Shown here: one piece after another, positions 37,091 through 46,024 of the stretch | Position numbering within the stretch: position 1 is the stretch's first letter | Layout: each line of letters begins with the position of its first letter | Source of the DNA: Lachnospiraceae bacterium | GTDB lineage: Bacteria; Bacillota; Clostridia; Lachnospirales; Lachnospiraceae | Assembly (NCBI GenBank): GCA_017472605.1 | Contig: JAFUPV010000027.1 | Location: 151,318-215,317, forward strand | Length of the DNA: 64,000 nt | Reading direction: 5' to 3' | Notes under the pieces: model-generated | Databases searched by the model: none | What the model saw: only the letters and a program-made list of their open reading frames with translations | Told to the model about the DNA's origin: nothing | Program-made: the position numbers and the translations under genes

Positions 37091-38653
37091 ATGAAACTGG
37101 ATTTGGCAACATATAGAGACAAAGTAATGGGCTGCTGGGCCGGAAAGAATGTGGGCGGTGTCCTGGGCGCGCCCTTTGAGGGAAAACGTCAGTGGAATGA
37201 TGTTTCTTTCTATACGCAGGATCTTTCCATGGGACCGCCGCCAAACGACGATCTGGATCTGCAGATCATCTGGCTGGCAGCGGTGGAGCGCTATGGAAGA
37301 AACGTCAACGCTTCGATTCTGGGCGAATACTGGCTTTCCTACTGCATTCCCAACTGGGTGGAATACGGTACGGGAAAGGCGAATCTGCGTGCAGGCCTGA
37401 TGCCGCCGCTGTCCGGCCTGATTGACAATACCTATAAAGACAGCTGCGGCTGCTACATCCGTTCCGAAATCTGGGCCTGCCTGGCACCGGGAAATCCGGA
37501 GATCGCGGCCAGATATGCCTATGAAGATGCCATCGTGGATCATCAGGGCGAGGGCATGTTTGGCGAGATCTTCTTCGCAGCCCTTCAGAGCGCTGCTTTT
37601 GTGGAGAGCGATAAGCACAGGCTGATTGACATTGCGCTGTCCTACATTCCCGAAGAGTCAAAGATGGCGCAGGCGATCCGTAAGGCAATCGAATGCTATG
37701 AGTCAGGGATGGATCTGAAACAGGCGAGAGTAGAGATTCACAACACGGCGCCTGGTACGTTCGGCGTTCAGACCGGTACCATCAGTGAGATTCCGACCGA
37801 GGGAAACGAAGGCATGGAGATTGGTGCGCCGGGCTTTGACGCACCGGAAAACGTTGCCTTTACCATTGCCGGATGGCTTTACGGCGGTGATGATTTTGGA
37901 AAGTGCCTGTGCATGGCTCTTGCCTGCGGCGAGGATACCGACTGCACCTGCGCGACTCTTGGCGCAACCATGGGAATCATTGCAGGCGCAAAGAATCTGC
38001 CGGAAAAATGGACGGCTCCACTGGATGACCGGATCGAAACCATTGCCATTGACCGGACCAGCGGCGGTGTCTGGGTTCCAAAGACAGTTACGGAACTGAC
38101 GGACCGCGTCATGAGAACGGTTCCCGGATTCCTTGGACAGGAGATCTGTGATATTCTTGCGGAAGGCGGAATGACCATTGAATGCCGAGAAGGCAAGGCG
38201 CTGTACTGCAGCAAATCCAATGATTTTATTCGCCACATTAACGGAAACGGAAAAGCAATCGAGGAAATCCCGGTAAAGGAACTTTGCGGTCTGTCTCCTT
38301 ATGTGGTTCGCTATGAATTTCCGGCGTTCCATGTGATGGTGGATTACGAAGGCTCTGTTTTCTTTAAAAAGGGTGAGAGCAGAAAGATTAAGGTTACCGT
38401 CCTGAATTCCCACACCATGCGTCAGCAGCAGTGGGTAAAGATTCAGGCATACATGCCGGAGGGTGTGGACATGCTTAACGGCCGCGCCTTTGAACTGCCG
38501 CTGAACAATCTGCAGGGCTCCCGTGCCTGCGCAGAGCTGGAGTTTTCAACGGAGTACTTTGAGGGCGGAAGACTGGAATTTATTCTTGATGTGTCACTGG
38601 TAGGAAGACATTCAAGCGGACCGGTGAAGGTGACTTTGATGAGACAGGCATAA
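37091..38653 (+). CDS. ADP-ribosylglycohydrolase-like protein in glycan locus
   Basis: Predicted 520 aa from ATG 37091 (GGAGG five bases upstream). The DraG/ARH fold is clear: RDKVMGCWAGKNVGGVLGAPFEG at the N-terminus, a metal-site Asp pair in PPNDDLDLQ (usual form TDDT) and the second site in GEDTDCTCATLGA. The catalytic domain spans about residues 1-350, and a beta-rich C-terminal domain of about 150 residues is added. No DraT-like ADP-ribosyltransferase is nearby. Its setting between GH105 and an apiosidase-like gene suggests it may cleave a ribosyl-like or other furanosyl bond in a glycan; this is inference. Confidence 0.85.
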   Translation: MKLDLATYRDKVMGCWAGKNVGGVLGAPFEGKRQWNDVSFYTQDLSMGPPPNDDLDLQIIWLAAVERYGRNVNASILGEYWLSYCIPNWVEYGTGKANLRAGLMPPLSGLIDNTYKDSCGCYIRSEIWACLAPGNPEIAARYAYEDAIVDHQGEGMFGEIFFAALQSAAFVESDKHRLIDIALSYIPEESKMAQAIRKAIECYESGMDLKQARVEIHNTAPGTFGVQTGTISEIPTEGNEGMEIGAPGFDAPENVAFTIAGWLYGGDDFGKCLCMALACGEDTDCTCATLGATMGIIAGAKNLPEKWTAPLDDRIETIAIDRTSGGVWVPKTVTELTDRVMRTVPGFLGQEICDILAEGGMTIECREGKALYCSKSNDFIRHINGNGKAIEEIPVKELCGLSPYVVRYEFPAFHVMVDYEGSVFFKKGESRKIKVTVLNSHTMRQQQWVKIQAYMPEGVDMLNGRAFELPLNNLQGSRACAELEFSTEYFEGGRLEFILDVSLVGRHSSGPVKVTLMRQA

Positions 38654-38686
38654 GCATAGCTTTAAAAAAGAAATGGGAGGAAAACA

Positions 38687-40141
38687 ATGATCAGACAATA
38701 TGGTACATGGGAGCTGGCGCTTCCGGGAAAGACAGACGGAAATCCCTTTGCGGATTATGAAATCTTTGCAGAGGTGAACGGCGAAAAGGAGAGCAGAGTT
38801 GTCAGAGGATTCTATGATGGGGATGGAATCTATAAAGTTCGTTTTATGCCGTCCTGCACCGGCAGCTATTCCTATCGTGTATATGGAAGCTTCTCAGACG
38901 AAACAGCAGAGGGAACCTTCATGGTGGAAGAAGCGGACAGCCACGGAATGGTCCATGCGGACGGAACAGCCATGCGCTATTCCGACGGAACGCTGTACAA
39001 TTCCATCGGAACGACCTGCTATGTGTGGAATCTGCAGAGCGAGGAGAGACAGCAGCAGACGTACGAGTCTCTGAAGAAGACGTGTTTCAATAAAATCCGT
39101 TTTTGCGTGTTCCCGAAGCATTACGATTTCAATTTCCATGATCCGATCAGCTTCCCCTTTGAGGGAACACCGGTGGACAATTCCGGGATTACGAAACTGA
39201 ATTTCAACGACTATAAGCCGGATACGGAAGGAAACAGCTGGGATTTCACCCGCATTAATGTGGCTCATTTCCAGATGATGGATCAGCAGATCCAGAAGCT
39301 GATGGAAATGGGAATTGAAGCGGATATCATCCTGTTCCATCCCTACGACCGCTGGGGCTTTTCCAAAATGACCATGGAGCAGAACGAGTTTTATCTGCGC
39401 TATGTGATTCCGCGTTTTGCCGCTTACCGCAACGTCTGGTGGAGTCTGGCAAATGAATATGATTTCTGTCAGTACAAGACAAATGACGACTGGGAGCAGA
39501 TCGCAGCCTGGATTCAGGCCTATGATCCCTACCGGCACATGTGCAGCATCCACAACGGCTACATTATGTATGATTTCTCAAAGGACTGGGTGACTCACTG
39601 CTCCGTTCAGCGTCAGCCAAGAGAAGTGGATCTTGATTACATCCCGAAGTGGCTGGAGAAATATAATAAACCGGTTGTGATTGATGAAATGTGCTATGAG
39701 GGCGACATTGAGCACGACTGGGGCAACATCACCGCGAAGGAGATGGTTCACCGCATGTGGACAACGGTTGTTTACGGCGGACATCCGGGCCACGGCGAAT
39801 GCTATGAGAGAGAAAATGTCTGGTGGTCCCACGGCGGAATCCTTCACGGCGAGAGCTACAAGCGTTTTGATCTTCTGCTGCAGATGATGAACGAGGCAAA
39901 CGGACCGCTGATCCCGGGACGTGACAGACAGGCATCAACGGCGGACAAGTCCTACATGCTGTACTATTTTGGTGACCGTCAGCCGCACTGCAAGTGGTTT
40001 ACGCTGGAGGGTGCCCACCGCATTGATCTGATCGACACCTGGAACATGACCGTTGAGACCATCGGAACCTTCAGTGGTAAATTCCGGATTGATCTTCCGG
40101 CGAAGGAAGGGATGGCGCTGCGGATCGTGAAAGTGGACTGA
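38687..40141 (+). CDS. DUF5060/DUF4038 apiosidase-like glycosidase
   Basis: 484 aa, complete, with GGGAGG upstream. The N-terminal DUF5060 sandwich (about 1-75) is followed by a DUF4038 TIM barrel (NSIGTTCYVWN, NKIRFCVFPKHYDF) and a C-terminal DUF5605-like domain. Likely catalytic acids are the Glu in WWSLANEYDF and the Glu in KPVVIDEMCYEG. DUF4038 is related to GH140, which removes apiose from rhamnogalacturonan II side chains. No signal peptide, so it is likely cytosolic. It is 33 bp downstream of the ADP-ribosylglycohydrolase-like gene. Confidence 0.85.
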   Translation: MIRQYGTWELALPGKTDGNPFADYEIFAEVNGEKESRVVRGFYDGDGIYKVRFMPSCTGSYSYRVYGSFSDETAEGTFMVEEADSHGMVHADGTAMRYSDGTLYNSIGTTCYVWNLQSEERQQQTYESLKKTCFNKIRFCVFPKHYDFNFHDPISFPFEGTPVDNSGITKLNFNDYKPDTEGNSWDFTRINVAHFQMMDQQIQKLMEMGIEADIILFHPYDRWGFSKMTMEQNEFYLRYVIPRFAAYRNVWWSLANEYDFCQYKTNDDWEQIAAWIQAYDPYRHMCSIHNGYIMYDFSKDWVTHCSVQRQPREVDLDYIPKWLEKYNKPVVIDEMCYEGDIEHDWGNITAKEMVHRMWTTVVYGGHPGHGECYERENVWWSHGGILHGESYKRFDLLLQMMNEANGPLIPGRDRQASTADKSYMLYYFGDRQPHCKWFTLEGAHRIDLIDTWNMTVETIGTFSGKFRIDLPAKEGMALRIVKVD

Positions 40142-40181
40142 TCGGCTGGCTTGCAGCAAAAAAATTACAAAATCTGCAACT

Positions 40182-40221
40182 TTTTCCGGCTTCCGTGCAT
40201 AGTGCATGTGAAGCCGGAAAA
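40182..40221 (+). terminator. Probable terminator of the GH105 operon
   Basis: A 12-bp stem (40182-40193 with 40210-40221) built on TTCCGGCTTC, followed by ATTTATG. The T run is weak, so the call rests mainly on the stem and position. Confidence 0.5.
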
Positions 40222-40357
40222 TTTATGCAGTCAGAGCGTTTGGATGAGCCGGAATGGCTGATCGGACGTACTGACTGGATGGTCAGGCAGCGTGTCAGCG
40301 CTGACGCTGCCGATGGCACAGAAAGAACAAGGGCTTCAGCAAAGAGAGGTGAGGAGA

Positions 40358-40855
40358 ATGCAGGATGAACAGGCAATCATGGAGATCTATAACCGGCATG
40401 GAGATGCTTTGTATCGTCTTTGCTACTTTTTTATGGGAAATCCCACGGATGCGCTGGATGCCGTTCAGAACACACTGGTGCGGCTGATGGAATACCGCGG
40501 AAGCTTCGAATCGGAGGCACATGAGAAAAACTGGCTGCTGAAAGTGGGAGCCAATGAATGTAAGATGATGCTCCGGCACTGGTGGCGGCGGATTGTGAGC
40601 ATTGACAGCGTTCCTGAGACAGCGGACTGGGAAGAGGACTATGAGAGAAATCCGGTTCTGCAGCAGGTGATGGAGCTGCCGCCAAAGTATCGTGTGCCGA
40701 TTTATATGTATTATTATGAAGGATATTCGGTGGCTGAGATCAGCAAAATGCTCCGGATTCGGGAGGCAACGATCCGTTCCCAGATGAAGCGTGGACGGAA
40801 GCTGCTGAAGGATTCGCTGGAGGAGAGCGGCGTTGTTCAGACAGGCAAAACGTGA
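40358..40855 (+). CDS. ECF-type RNA polymerase sigma factor
   Basis: Predicted 165 aa from ATG 40358 (GAGGTGAGGAGA upstream). Region 2 covers LYRLCYFFMGNPTDALDAVQNT. Region 4 is a helix-turn-helix with PPKYRVPIYMYYYEGYSVAEI and IREATIRSQMKRGRKLL. The next gene, an LCP-type membrane protein, lies just downstream and may control its activity, as anti-sigma factors often do in this position. Confidence 0.9.
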   Translation: MQDEQAIMEIYNRHGDALYRLCYFFMGNPTDALDAVQNTLVRLMEYRGSFESEAHEKNWLLKVGANECKMMLRHWWRRIVSIDSVPETADWEEDYERNPVLQQVMELPPKYRVPIYMYYYEGYSVAEISKMLRIREATIRSQMKRGRKLLKDSLEESGVVQTGKT

Positions 40856-40899
40856 ACCGGGTACATAAGGAAATGAGCTGCAGATTTTGGAGGTGCTGT

Positions 40900-42093
40900 A
40901 TGAAAACAGAGGATTTTAAGATGGCGTGTGATGAGATTCAGATGACTTCATCACAGCGGCAGAAGGCATGGAGAAGGGCGAAGCGGCAGGCTGAGAATAA
41001 GAGATCCGGGTTCGGGCGACTGAGCCGGATGGTTCCTGCGTTTGGCATTGTGCTGGCTGCAATGATGATTGTAGTGATTGTGATTCCATGGGCGAACTGG
41101 AGTTGGCAGAGAGGGGCGGCAGCTTTGATTGAAAAGTCGGTGGAAGAAACAGAAATAAATTCCAAACCGGCAGATGAGATCGGTCAGACTGTAATGGAAG
41201 AAGGCTATGAGACCTATCTGGTGCTTGGACTGGATGGACAGGGGAATAAAGGCGGAAAAGCGGATGCCATCGTCCTGGTCAGCAGGCATGTGGCGACAAA
41301 TCAGATAAAACTGATTTCAATTCCAAGAGAGCTTTTGCTTGACGGTTATGCAGGGAATGAAGTAACAGAACTGGAACGAATGACAAATCTGTATTATTAC
41401 GGCGGAGCAGATCAGCTGGTACATCTGGTGGAAGCGCACATGGGAATTCCGCTGGATGGCTGGATTTCATTTGAATGGAGCTGTGTTGCGGAACTGATCA
41501 ATATTCTTGGCGGTGTCGAGCTGGAAGTAACCGAAGAGGAAATCGAACGCGCATATATTACAGGATACCTGACGGAAGTTGTCGGGAAAACAGGAATCGG
41601 AACGGATGGTCAGTTTGAACAGGCAGGCCTGCAGGTACTGGACGGTCCCAAAGCGGTTGCGTGGAGCCGCGTGTATCAACTGGAAGAGCAGCAGCGGGAA
41701 ACACGCATGATAACCTTACTAAAGGAAACGCTGAAGGCAGCAAAACATGCATCAGTGACAGAACTGATACAGTGTATGATAAATGTGTATGATGGCAGCG
41801 TGAAAACAGATTTATCACTGGATACAATCCTGGAACTGATGGATGGCATTTCCCAGTATCAGATTGCAGCCAGCATGAATCTGTCAGATGCTCAGGCTGT
41901 TGAACTGGTCGATCAGAATGAAGTGCGATTTCATATCGTGTATTATCAGGTGACGGACTGGATTCAGCTGCAGGAGGAACTTCATTTATATCTATATGGA
42001 AGGTTAAGCGGAGAGGAAAAGAAGGACGGAGAGGAACTGAACGAATCATATAAAAGAGGAAAACAGAAATCACGTTTGTTTATCACCATGTAA
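40900..42093 (+). CDS. LytR-CpsA-Psr (LCP) family protein with anti-sigma-like N-terminus
   Basis: Predicted 397 aa from ATG 40900, with GGAGG six bases upstream. The first 55 residues are charged and presumably cytoplasmic (KTEDFKMACDEIQMTSSQRQ), followed by one membrane segment (VPAFGIVLAAMMIVVIVIPWA). The extracytoplasmic LCP domain starts ETYLVLGLDGQG, with IKLISIPRELLLDG and IPLDGWISFEW, and INILGGVELEV. LCP enzymes attach teichoic acids or capsule to peptidoglycan. The long cytoplasmic part and linkage to a sigma factor resemble an anti-sigma arrangement. Some canonical LCP residues look altered (GKADAIVLVS in place of the usual RSDTI). Confidence 0.8.
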   Translation: MKTEDFKMACDEIQMTSSQRQKAWRRAKRQAENKRSGFGRLSRMVPAFGIVLAAMMIVVIVIPWANWSWQRGAAALIEKSVEETEINSKPADEIGQTVMEEGYETYLVLGLDGQGNKGGKADAIVLVSRHVATNQIKLISIPRELLLDGYAGNEVTELERMTNLYYYGGADQLVHLVEAHMGIPLDGWISFEWSCVAELINILGGVELEVTEEEIERAYITGYLTEVVGKTGIGTDGQFEQAGLQVLDGPKAVAWSRVYQLEEQQRETRMITLLKETLKAAKHASVTELIQCMINVYDGSVKTDLSLDTILELMDGISQYQIAASMNLSDAQAVELVDQNEVRFHIVYYQVTDWIQLQEELHLYLYGRLSGEEKKDGEELNESYKRGKQKSRLFITM

Positions 42094-42106
42094 TCATTGA
42101 TGAGAA

Positions 42107-42155
42107 AGTCAACACCAACGGCAGGAGAAATCCGGGTCTGGTGTTGGCTCTTTTC
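42107..42155 (+). terminator. Terminator after the sigma/LCP operon
   Basis: An 11-bp stem (42107-42117 with 42139-42149) around AACACCA, followed by CTTTTCTCTTTT. Confidence 0.8.
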
Positions 42156-42219
42156 TCTTTTCAGAGATGTGAGAGCCGGATTGAATTTCCTTTTGCCCAG
42201 CTTTCATAGAATCTTTTCA

Positions 42220-42248
42220 TTGCAATTATTTCCATCGTTTGCTATACT
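42220..42248 (+). promoter_or_regulatory. Promoter of the GH43-like gene
   Basis: TTGCAA (42220-42225) and TATACT (42243-42248) are 17 bp apart. The leader of about 165 bases before ATG 42421 shows no recognisable riboswitch, and the rest of 42094-42420 holds nothing beyond the terminator at 42107. Confidence 0.65.
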
Positions 42249-42420
42249 GTAAGTTAAGGCTGTTTTCCCTGAAAAATCTCCTGATTTCAAGGTTTTTCCC
42301 GGTGAAATGCAGTCGAACACCGGATGAAAATGGTCATAAAAATAAGTTTAAAATCAATTTCAAACGGTGTGTTCAGAAACGGTTCGAAGAATAGATATGA
42401 CAGAAATAGATGGAGGCAGT

Positions 42421-43323
42421 ATGGCATACATATTCAGTTACTTTATCGGAGAAAACGTGGACGGGGAGCAGATTTTCCTTTCCGTCAGCAAAGATGGTCT
42501 CCACTGGGAGGACTTAAATCACGGAAAACCGGTGATTGTTTCCCACGTCGGAGATGAAGGTCTGCGGGATCCGTTCCTGATCCGTAAGCATGACGGAAGC
42601 GGATTTGTGATGATCGCAACGGATCTTCGGATTGCCAACGGGCAGGGCTGGGAAGCGGCAAAAACGGTTGGAAGTCGGAATCTGGCAGTGATGGAATCTG
42701 CGGATCTGGTTCACTGGAGCGAGCCGGTTCTGGTGGAAGTCGGTGTAGAAGGGGCAGGCTGTGTCTGGGCGCCGGAGGCAATCTATGAGGAAGAAAAGGA
42801 CGATTACCTGGTGTTCTGGGCATCTAACATTACGCTGAAGGGAGAGACCGAGCGCAAGCAGCGAATCTACGCAGCAAGAACAACGGATTTCCACAGCTTT
42901 GGAGAACCGTTTGTTTTCCTTGAGCGTGAGAACCATGTAATTGATACGACAATGGCTTACGAAGATGGCTATTATTATCGATTCTCAAAGGACGAGACCA
43001 TTAAGACGATCCGTGTAGACCGGGGAACGTCTCTTGATCCGGACTGTTTTGAAGCGGTAGAGGTTTCGGTGCTTCAGAATCTGTTCGGTGTGGAAGGTCC
43101 GGAGATTTACTGGCTGAAGGATCGCAGTCAGTGGTGTCTGATCGTGGATCGCTTTGCAACGGACGGCGGCTACCTTCCGCTGCTCTGCAGCAGTCTGAGC
43201 GCATGTGATTTCCGGATTCTGGAGGATTCGGAGTTTGACATGGGAATGACAAAGAAACGTCATGGCGGTGTCATTGAGATTACCGATGAGGAATATGAGA
43301 CGCTGAAACGTGATCTGCTGTAA
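42421..43323 (+). CDS. GH43-like five-bladed beta-propeller glycosidase
   Basis: Predicted 300 aa from ATG 42421 (GGAGG upstream). It resembles the GH43/GH32 beta-propeller superfamily: GLRDPFLIRKHDGSGFVMIATDLRI contains the blade with a conserved Asp and Arg-Asp-Pro, VWAPEAIYEEEKDDYLVFWAS matches the WAPE motif, and VEGPEIYWLKD carries the acid Glu. It has no signal peptide. Arabinosidase or xylosidase activity is typical of the superfamily; the exact activity is unknown. Confidence 0.8.
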   Translation: MAYIFSYFIGENVDGEQIFLSVSKDGLHWEDLNHGKPVIVSHVGDEGLRDPFLIRKHDGSGFVMIATDLRIANGQGWEAAKTVGSRNLAVMESADLVHWSEPVLVEVGVEGAGCVWAPEAIYEEEKDDYLVFWASNITLKGETERKQRIYAARTTDFHSFGEPFVFLERENHVIDTTMAYEDGYYYRFSKDETIKTIRVDRGTSLDPDCFEAVEVSVLQNLFGVEGPEIYWLKDRSQWCLIVDRFATDGGYLPLLCSSLSACDFRILEDSEFDMGMTKKRHGGVIEITDEEYETLKRDLL

Positions 43324-43431
43324 TTGTGAGTCTGCAGAACGGGCATTCCGGAAGTTATTTCGAAATGGAAACGCAGCGGAGTCAGAACATACAGACAGGC
43401 AAAAGGGCATGAGCAGGGGGATACAGACAGC

Positions 43432-45000
43432 GTGCAGAACAGAAGAGAAAAGAATCTGCAGAGGCGCAGACGAAACCTGATCCTGATCGGATCGTTTTCA
43501 GGTCTTGGAATTACGGCGGTCATCATTGGCGTGTTCTTCGGTGTGGTTGCCATCCTTGGACACTGGCCGAAGCAGCTGAGTCCGATCTTTGTAGTATCCG
43601 GTGAAGAGAGTCAGATGACCGGATCATCGGAGGCAGCAGATTTGCAGGAGAGTGCAGCCCCGAGCGGAACCGGAGATGCGGGATCGCAGCCACAGGAAAA
43701 TGCGGGCGTGAACGAAACCGGAGACGCAGGATCGCAGCCGCAGGAGAGTGCAGCCCCGAATGGAACCGTGGACACGGATACGGAATCGCAGCCGCAGGAG
43801 AGTACAGCCCCGAATGGAACCGGGGGCACGGACACGGAATCACAGCCGCAGGAGAACCTGACGCCTGGTTCCGAATATGCACAAACCACTACGAAAGCGG
43901 AGCCGGACACACCGGCGGCCGTTGTGGTTGAGATTGAACAGCCGATATCGATCCGTCTGGTGGCGGTTGGAGATAATCTGATGCACCGCTCCGTTTCCAT
44001 GAGCGGTCTTCAGGCGGACGGCAGCTATAACTATGATTACAATTTCAGCAAGGTTGCCGGAACGATTCAGGCGGCGGATATTGCTGTGATCAATCAGGAA
44101 GCCGTGATTGGAGGAAATGATCTGGGAATTCAGGGCTATCCGACCTTCAACGGCAGAACGGAAATGGCCGACGCGGTTGTGCGCAATGGATTTGACGTGG
44201 TTCTTGGTGCCAACAACCATACGCTGGATCAGGGCGCAAGGGGCGTTCTTCACATGATCCAGTATTTTAACACCCATTACCCGCAGATTTCTCTGCTCGG
44301 CGTTCATGAAAACTGGGAAACAAGAAATGAACTGGAGATTGTTGAGGTGCAGGGAATCCGGCTGGCGATGATCAATTACACGGATATCCTGAACATTCCG
44401 TCCGCCAGAACCGGACAGGAATATCTGATTGATTTTCTGGACTATGACTGGCTGGCAGCCCAGATCCAGCAGGCAAAAGCGTCCGCGGACTTTGTGATCG
44501 TGTTCCCTCACTGGGGTACAGAATATAATCTCGGCGTTGACGCGAAGCAGCAGGAACAGGTAAATTTCCTGGCATCCCATGGTGTTGATCTGGTGATCGG
44601 AACCCATCCTCATGTTGTGGAGCCGGTTCAGATGGTGTCAAGACCGGACGGCGGCAGAATGCTGGTTTACTATTCGCTTGGAAACTATCAGTCCATTCAG
44701 AACAAAGAATCCATGATCATCGGAGCCATGGCGGACGTGGTGATTGAAAAACATTATGGAAACACAGTAATTAAGGATTTTAACATGAAATTCCTGGCGA
44801 CGGACTACCGCATGAGCGGCGGATTCCGCGATTACTATGACATTGTAACGACCTATCCGTGGGAGCAGTATACAAGAGAGCTGGCACAGGGAAGCTGGGT
44901 ATTCCATGACAATCCGGGCTTTAACCTGGATTACATGTACCAGCTGCAGGCACAGATGGCGGCTCAGGTGGCGCAGGCACGGGCAGAAGCAGGATTTTAA
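43432..45000 (+). CDS. CapA/PgsA-like membrane-anchored protein (PGA_cap domain)
   Basis: 522 aa from GTG 43432 with AGGGGG about ten bases upstream. A basic N-terminus precedes one membrane segment (LIGSFSGLGITAVIIGVFFGV), then a Pro/Gln/Glu-rich repeat linker (about 73-140), then the metallophosphoesterase-like CapA domain: IRLVAVGDNLMHRSV, INQEAVIGG, LGANNHTLDQG, PHWGTEYN and GTHPHVVEPV, with the metal-binding His/Asp residues. CapA proteins take part in poly-gamma-glutamate capsule synthesis, but no capB/capC genes are nearby, so the role here is open. Confidence 0.88.
   Translation: MQNRREKNLQRRRRNLILIGSFSGLGITAVIIGVFFGVVAILGHWPKQLSPIFVVSGEESQMTGSSEAADLQESAAPSGTGDAGSQPQENAGVNETGDAGSQPQESAAPNGTVDTDTESQPQESTAPNGTGGTDTESQPQENLTPGSEYAQTTTKAEPDTPAAVVVEIEQPISIRLVAVGDNLMHRSVSMSGLQADGSYNYDYNFSKVAGTIQAADIAVINQEAVIGGNDLGIQGYPTFNGRTEMADAVVRNGFDVVLGANNHTLDQGARGVLHMIQYFNTHYPQISLLGVHENWETRNELEIVEVQGIRLAMINYTDILNIPSARTGQEYLIDFLDYDWLAAQIQQAKASADFVIVFPHWGTEYNLGVDAKQQEQVNFLASHGVDLVIGTHPHVVEPVQMVSRPDGGRMLVYYSLGNYQSIQNKESMIIGAMADVVIEKHYGNTVIKDFNMKFLATDYRMSGGFRDYYDIVTTYPWEQYTRELAQGSWVFHDNPGFNLDYMYQLQAQMAAQVAQARAEAGF
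43648..43851 (+). repeat. 48/54-bp tandem repeat in the CapA-like gene (4 copies)
   Basis: Two 48-bp and two 54-bp units, each ending in a form of GSQPQE or ESQPQE, encode 16- or 18-residue periods. They form the extracytoplasmic spacer between the membrane and the catalytic domain. Confidence 0.9.
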
Positions 45001-45098
45001 TCCTGCGCCGCAAAAAATCGTCCTGAATAAGGGGCGACGGCGGATAAGAGAAATGCGGATTCAGCGAAATCCGATTCAGAGGAAGAAAAGGAGAAGGT

Positions 45099-45881
45099 AT
45101 GATTTCAATTAAGGTATTAAGTCAGAACGGAAACACCGTCTGTGTAGCACATGGCGAGCAGGAAGTAATCCTGCCGGTGAAACACAGATACTGCGAGGGC
45201 GACCGCATCGTGTTTGAGGTGGATGGAAAGAACTGTTTCATGGTTCTGCAGCCGGACGATGCGCTGGGAGCGTCACTTGTCTATGTGACCGGAAATGTGG
45301 ATTATAAGGTTCCGTACGGAGAAAAGAAAATCTGCTATTCTCCCAAGGCATTTTCCGGCGACAGCCACCTTCTGACGGCCCGCTATGCAACGAAGGATGA
45401 GATTGCCGCATACCGCAATCTGGCGAAGAACCCCATGGATCAGCATGGTGAGCCGTTCTGCTTCCCCCATGCGTCGGCAAATGTGGAAACAAGAGGGGAA
45501 TCCGTGTTTGCAGCCCGCAATGCCATTGACGGAATCAAGGCAAATCATTCCCATGGGGAATGGCCTTACGGTTCCTGGGGAATCAACCGGGATCCCAATG
45601 CGGTAATCCGTGTCGATTTCGGCCGTGAGGTAGTTGCGGACCGTCTGGTGATCTATCTGCGTGCGGATTTCCCGCACGATGCCTGGTGGAAGCAGGTGAC
45701 CGTACGTTTCAGTGATGACAGCACCATGGTATGCCGTCTGGAAAAGAGTGATCTTGGTCAGGAAATTCTGATGGAGCCAAAGAAAATCTCCTGGATCCAG
45801 CTGGAACAGCTGATTAAGGCAGATGACCCGTCTCCGTTCCCGGCACTGACGCAGCTGGAAGTGTATGGCAGAGAGGCATAA
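45099..45881 (+). CDS. Discoidin-like (F5/8 type C) galactose-binding-fold protein
   Basis: 260 aa, complete, with AAGGAGAAGG before the ATG. The C-terminal 140 residues resemble a carbohydrate-binding jelly roll: ARNAIDGIKANHSHGEWPYG, VIRVDFGREVVADRLVIYLRADF and SWIQLEQLIK. The N-terminal 90 residues are beta-rich and unassigned. No signal peptide or membrane segment is visible, so if it binds glycans it does so inside the cell. No operon partner is obvious; it follows the CapA-like gene by 98 bp. Confidence 0.65.
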   Translation: MISIKVLSQNGNTVCVAHGEQEVILPVKHRYCEGDRIVFEVDGKNCFMVLQPDDALGASLVYVTGNVDYKVPYGEKKICYSPKAFSGDSHLLTARYATKDEIAAYRNLAKNPMDQHGEPFCFPHASANVETRGESVFAARNAIDGIKANHSHGEWPYGSWGINRDPNAVIRVDFGREVVADRLVIYLRADFPHDAWWKQVTVRFSDDSTMVCRLEKSDLGQEILMEPKKISWIQLEQLIKADDPSPFPALTQLEVYGREA

Positions 45882-46024
45882 GATGCGGACAGCAGCCGGT
45901 CGGGAAGCCAGTCAGGAAGTCGGCTTGCTGTGACCTGGCTGTCCGTGCGTTCCCGTGAAAAACGGGAATGGGAGGGGACTTTGGGTTGGTAGCGAAATAA
46001 AGTGACCGGATTTGAAAAAAATGG

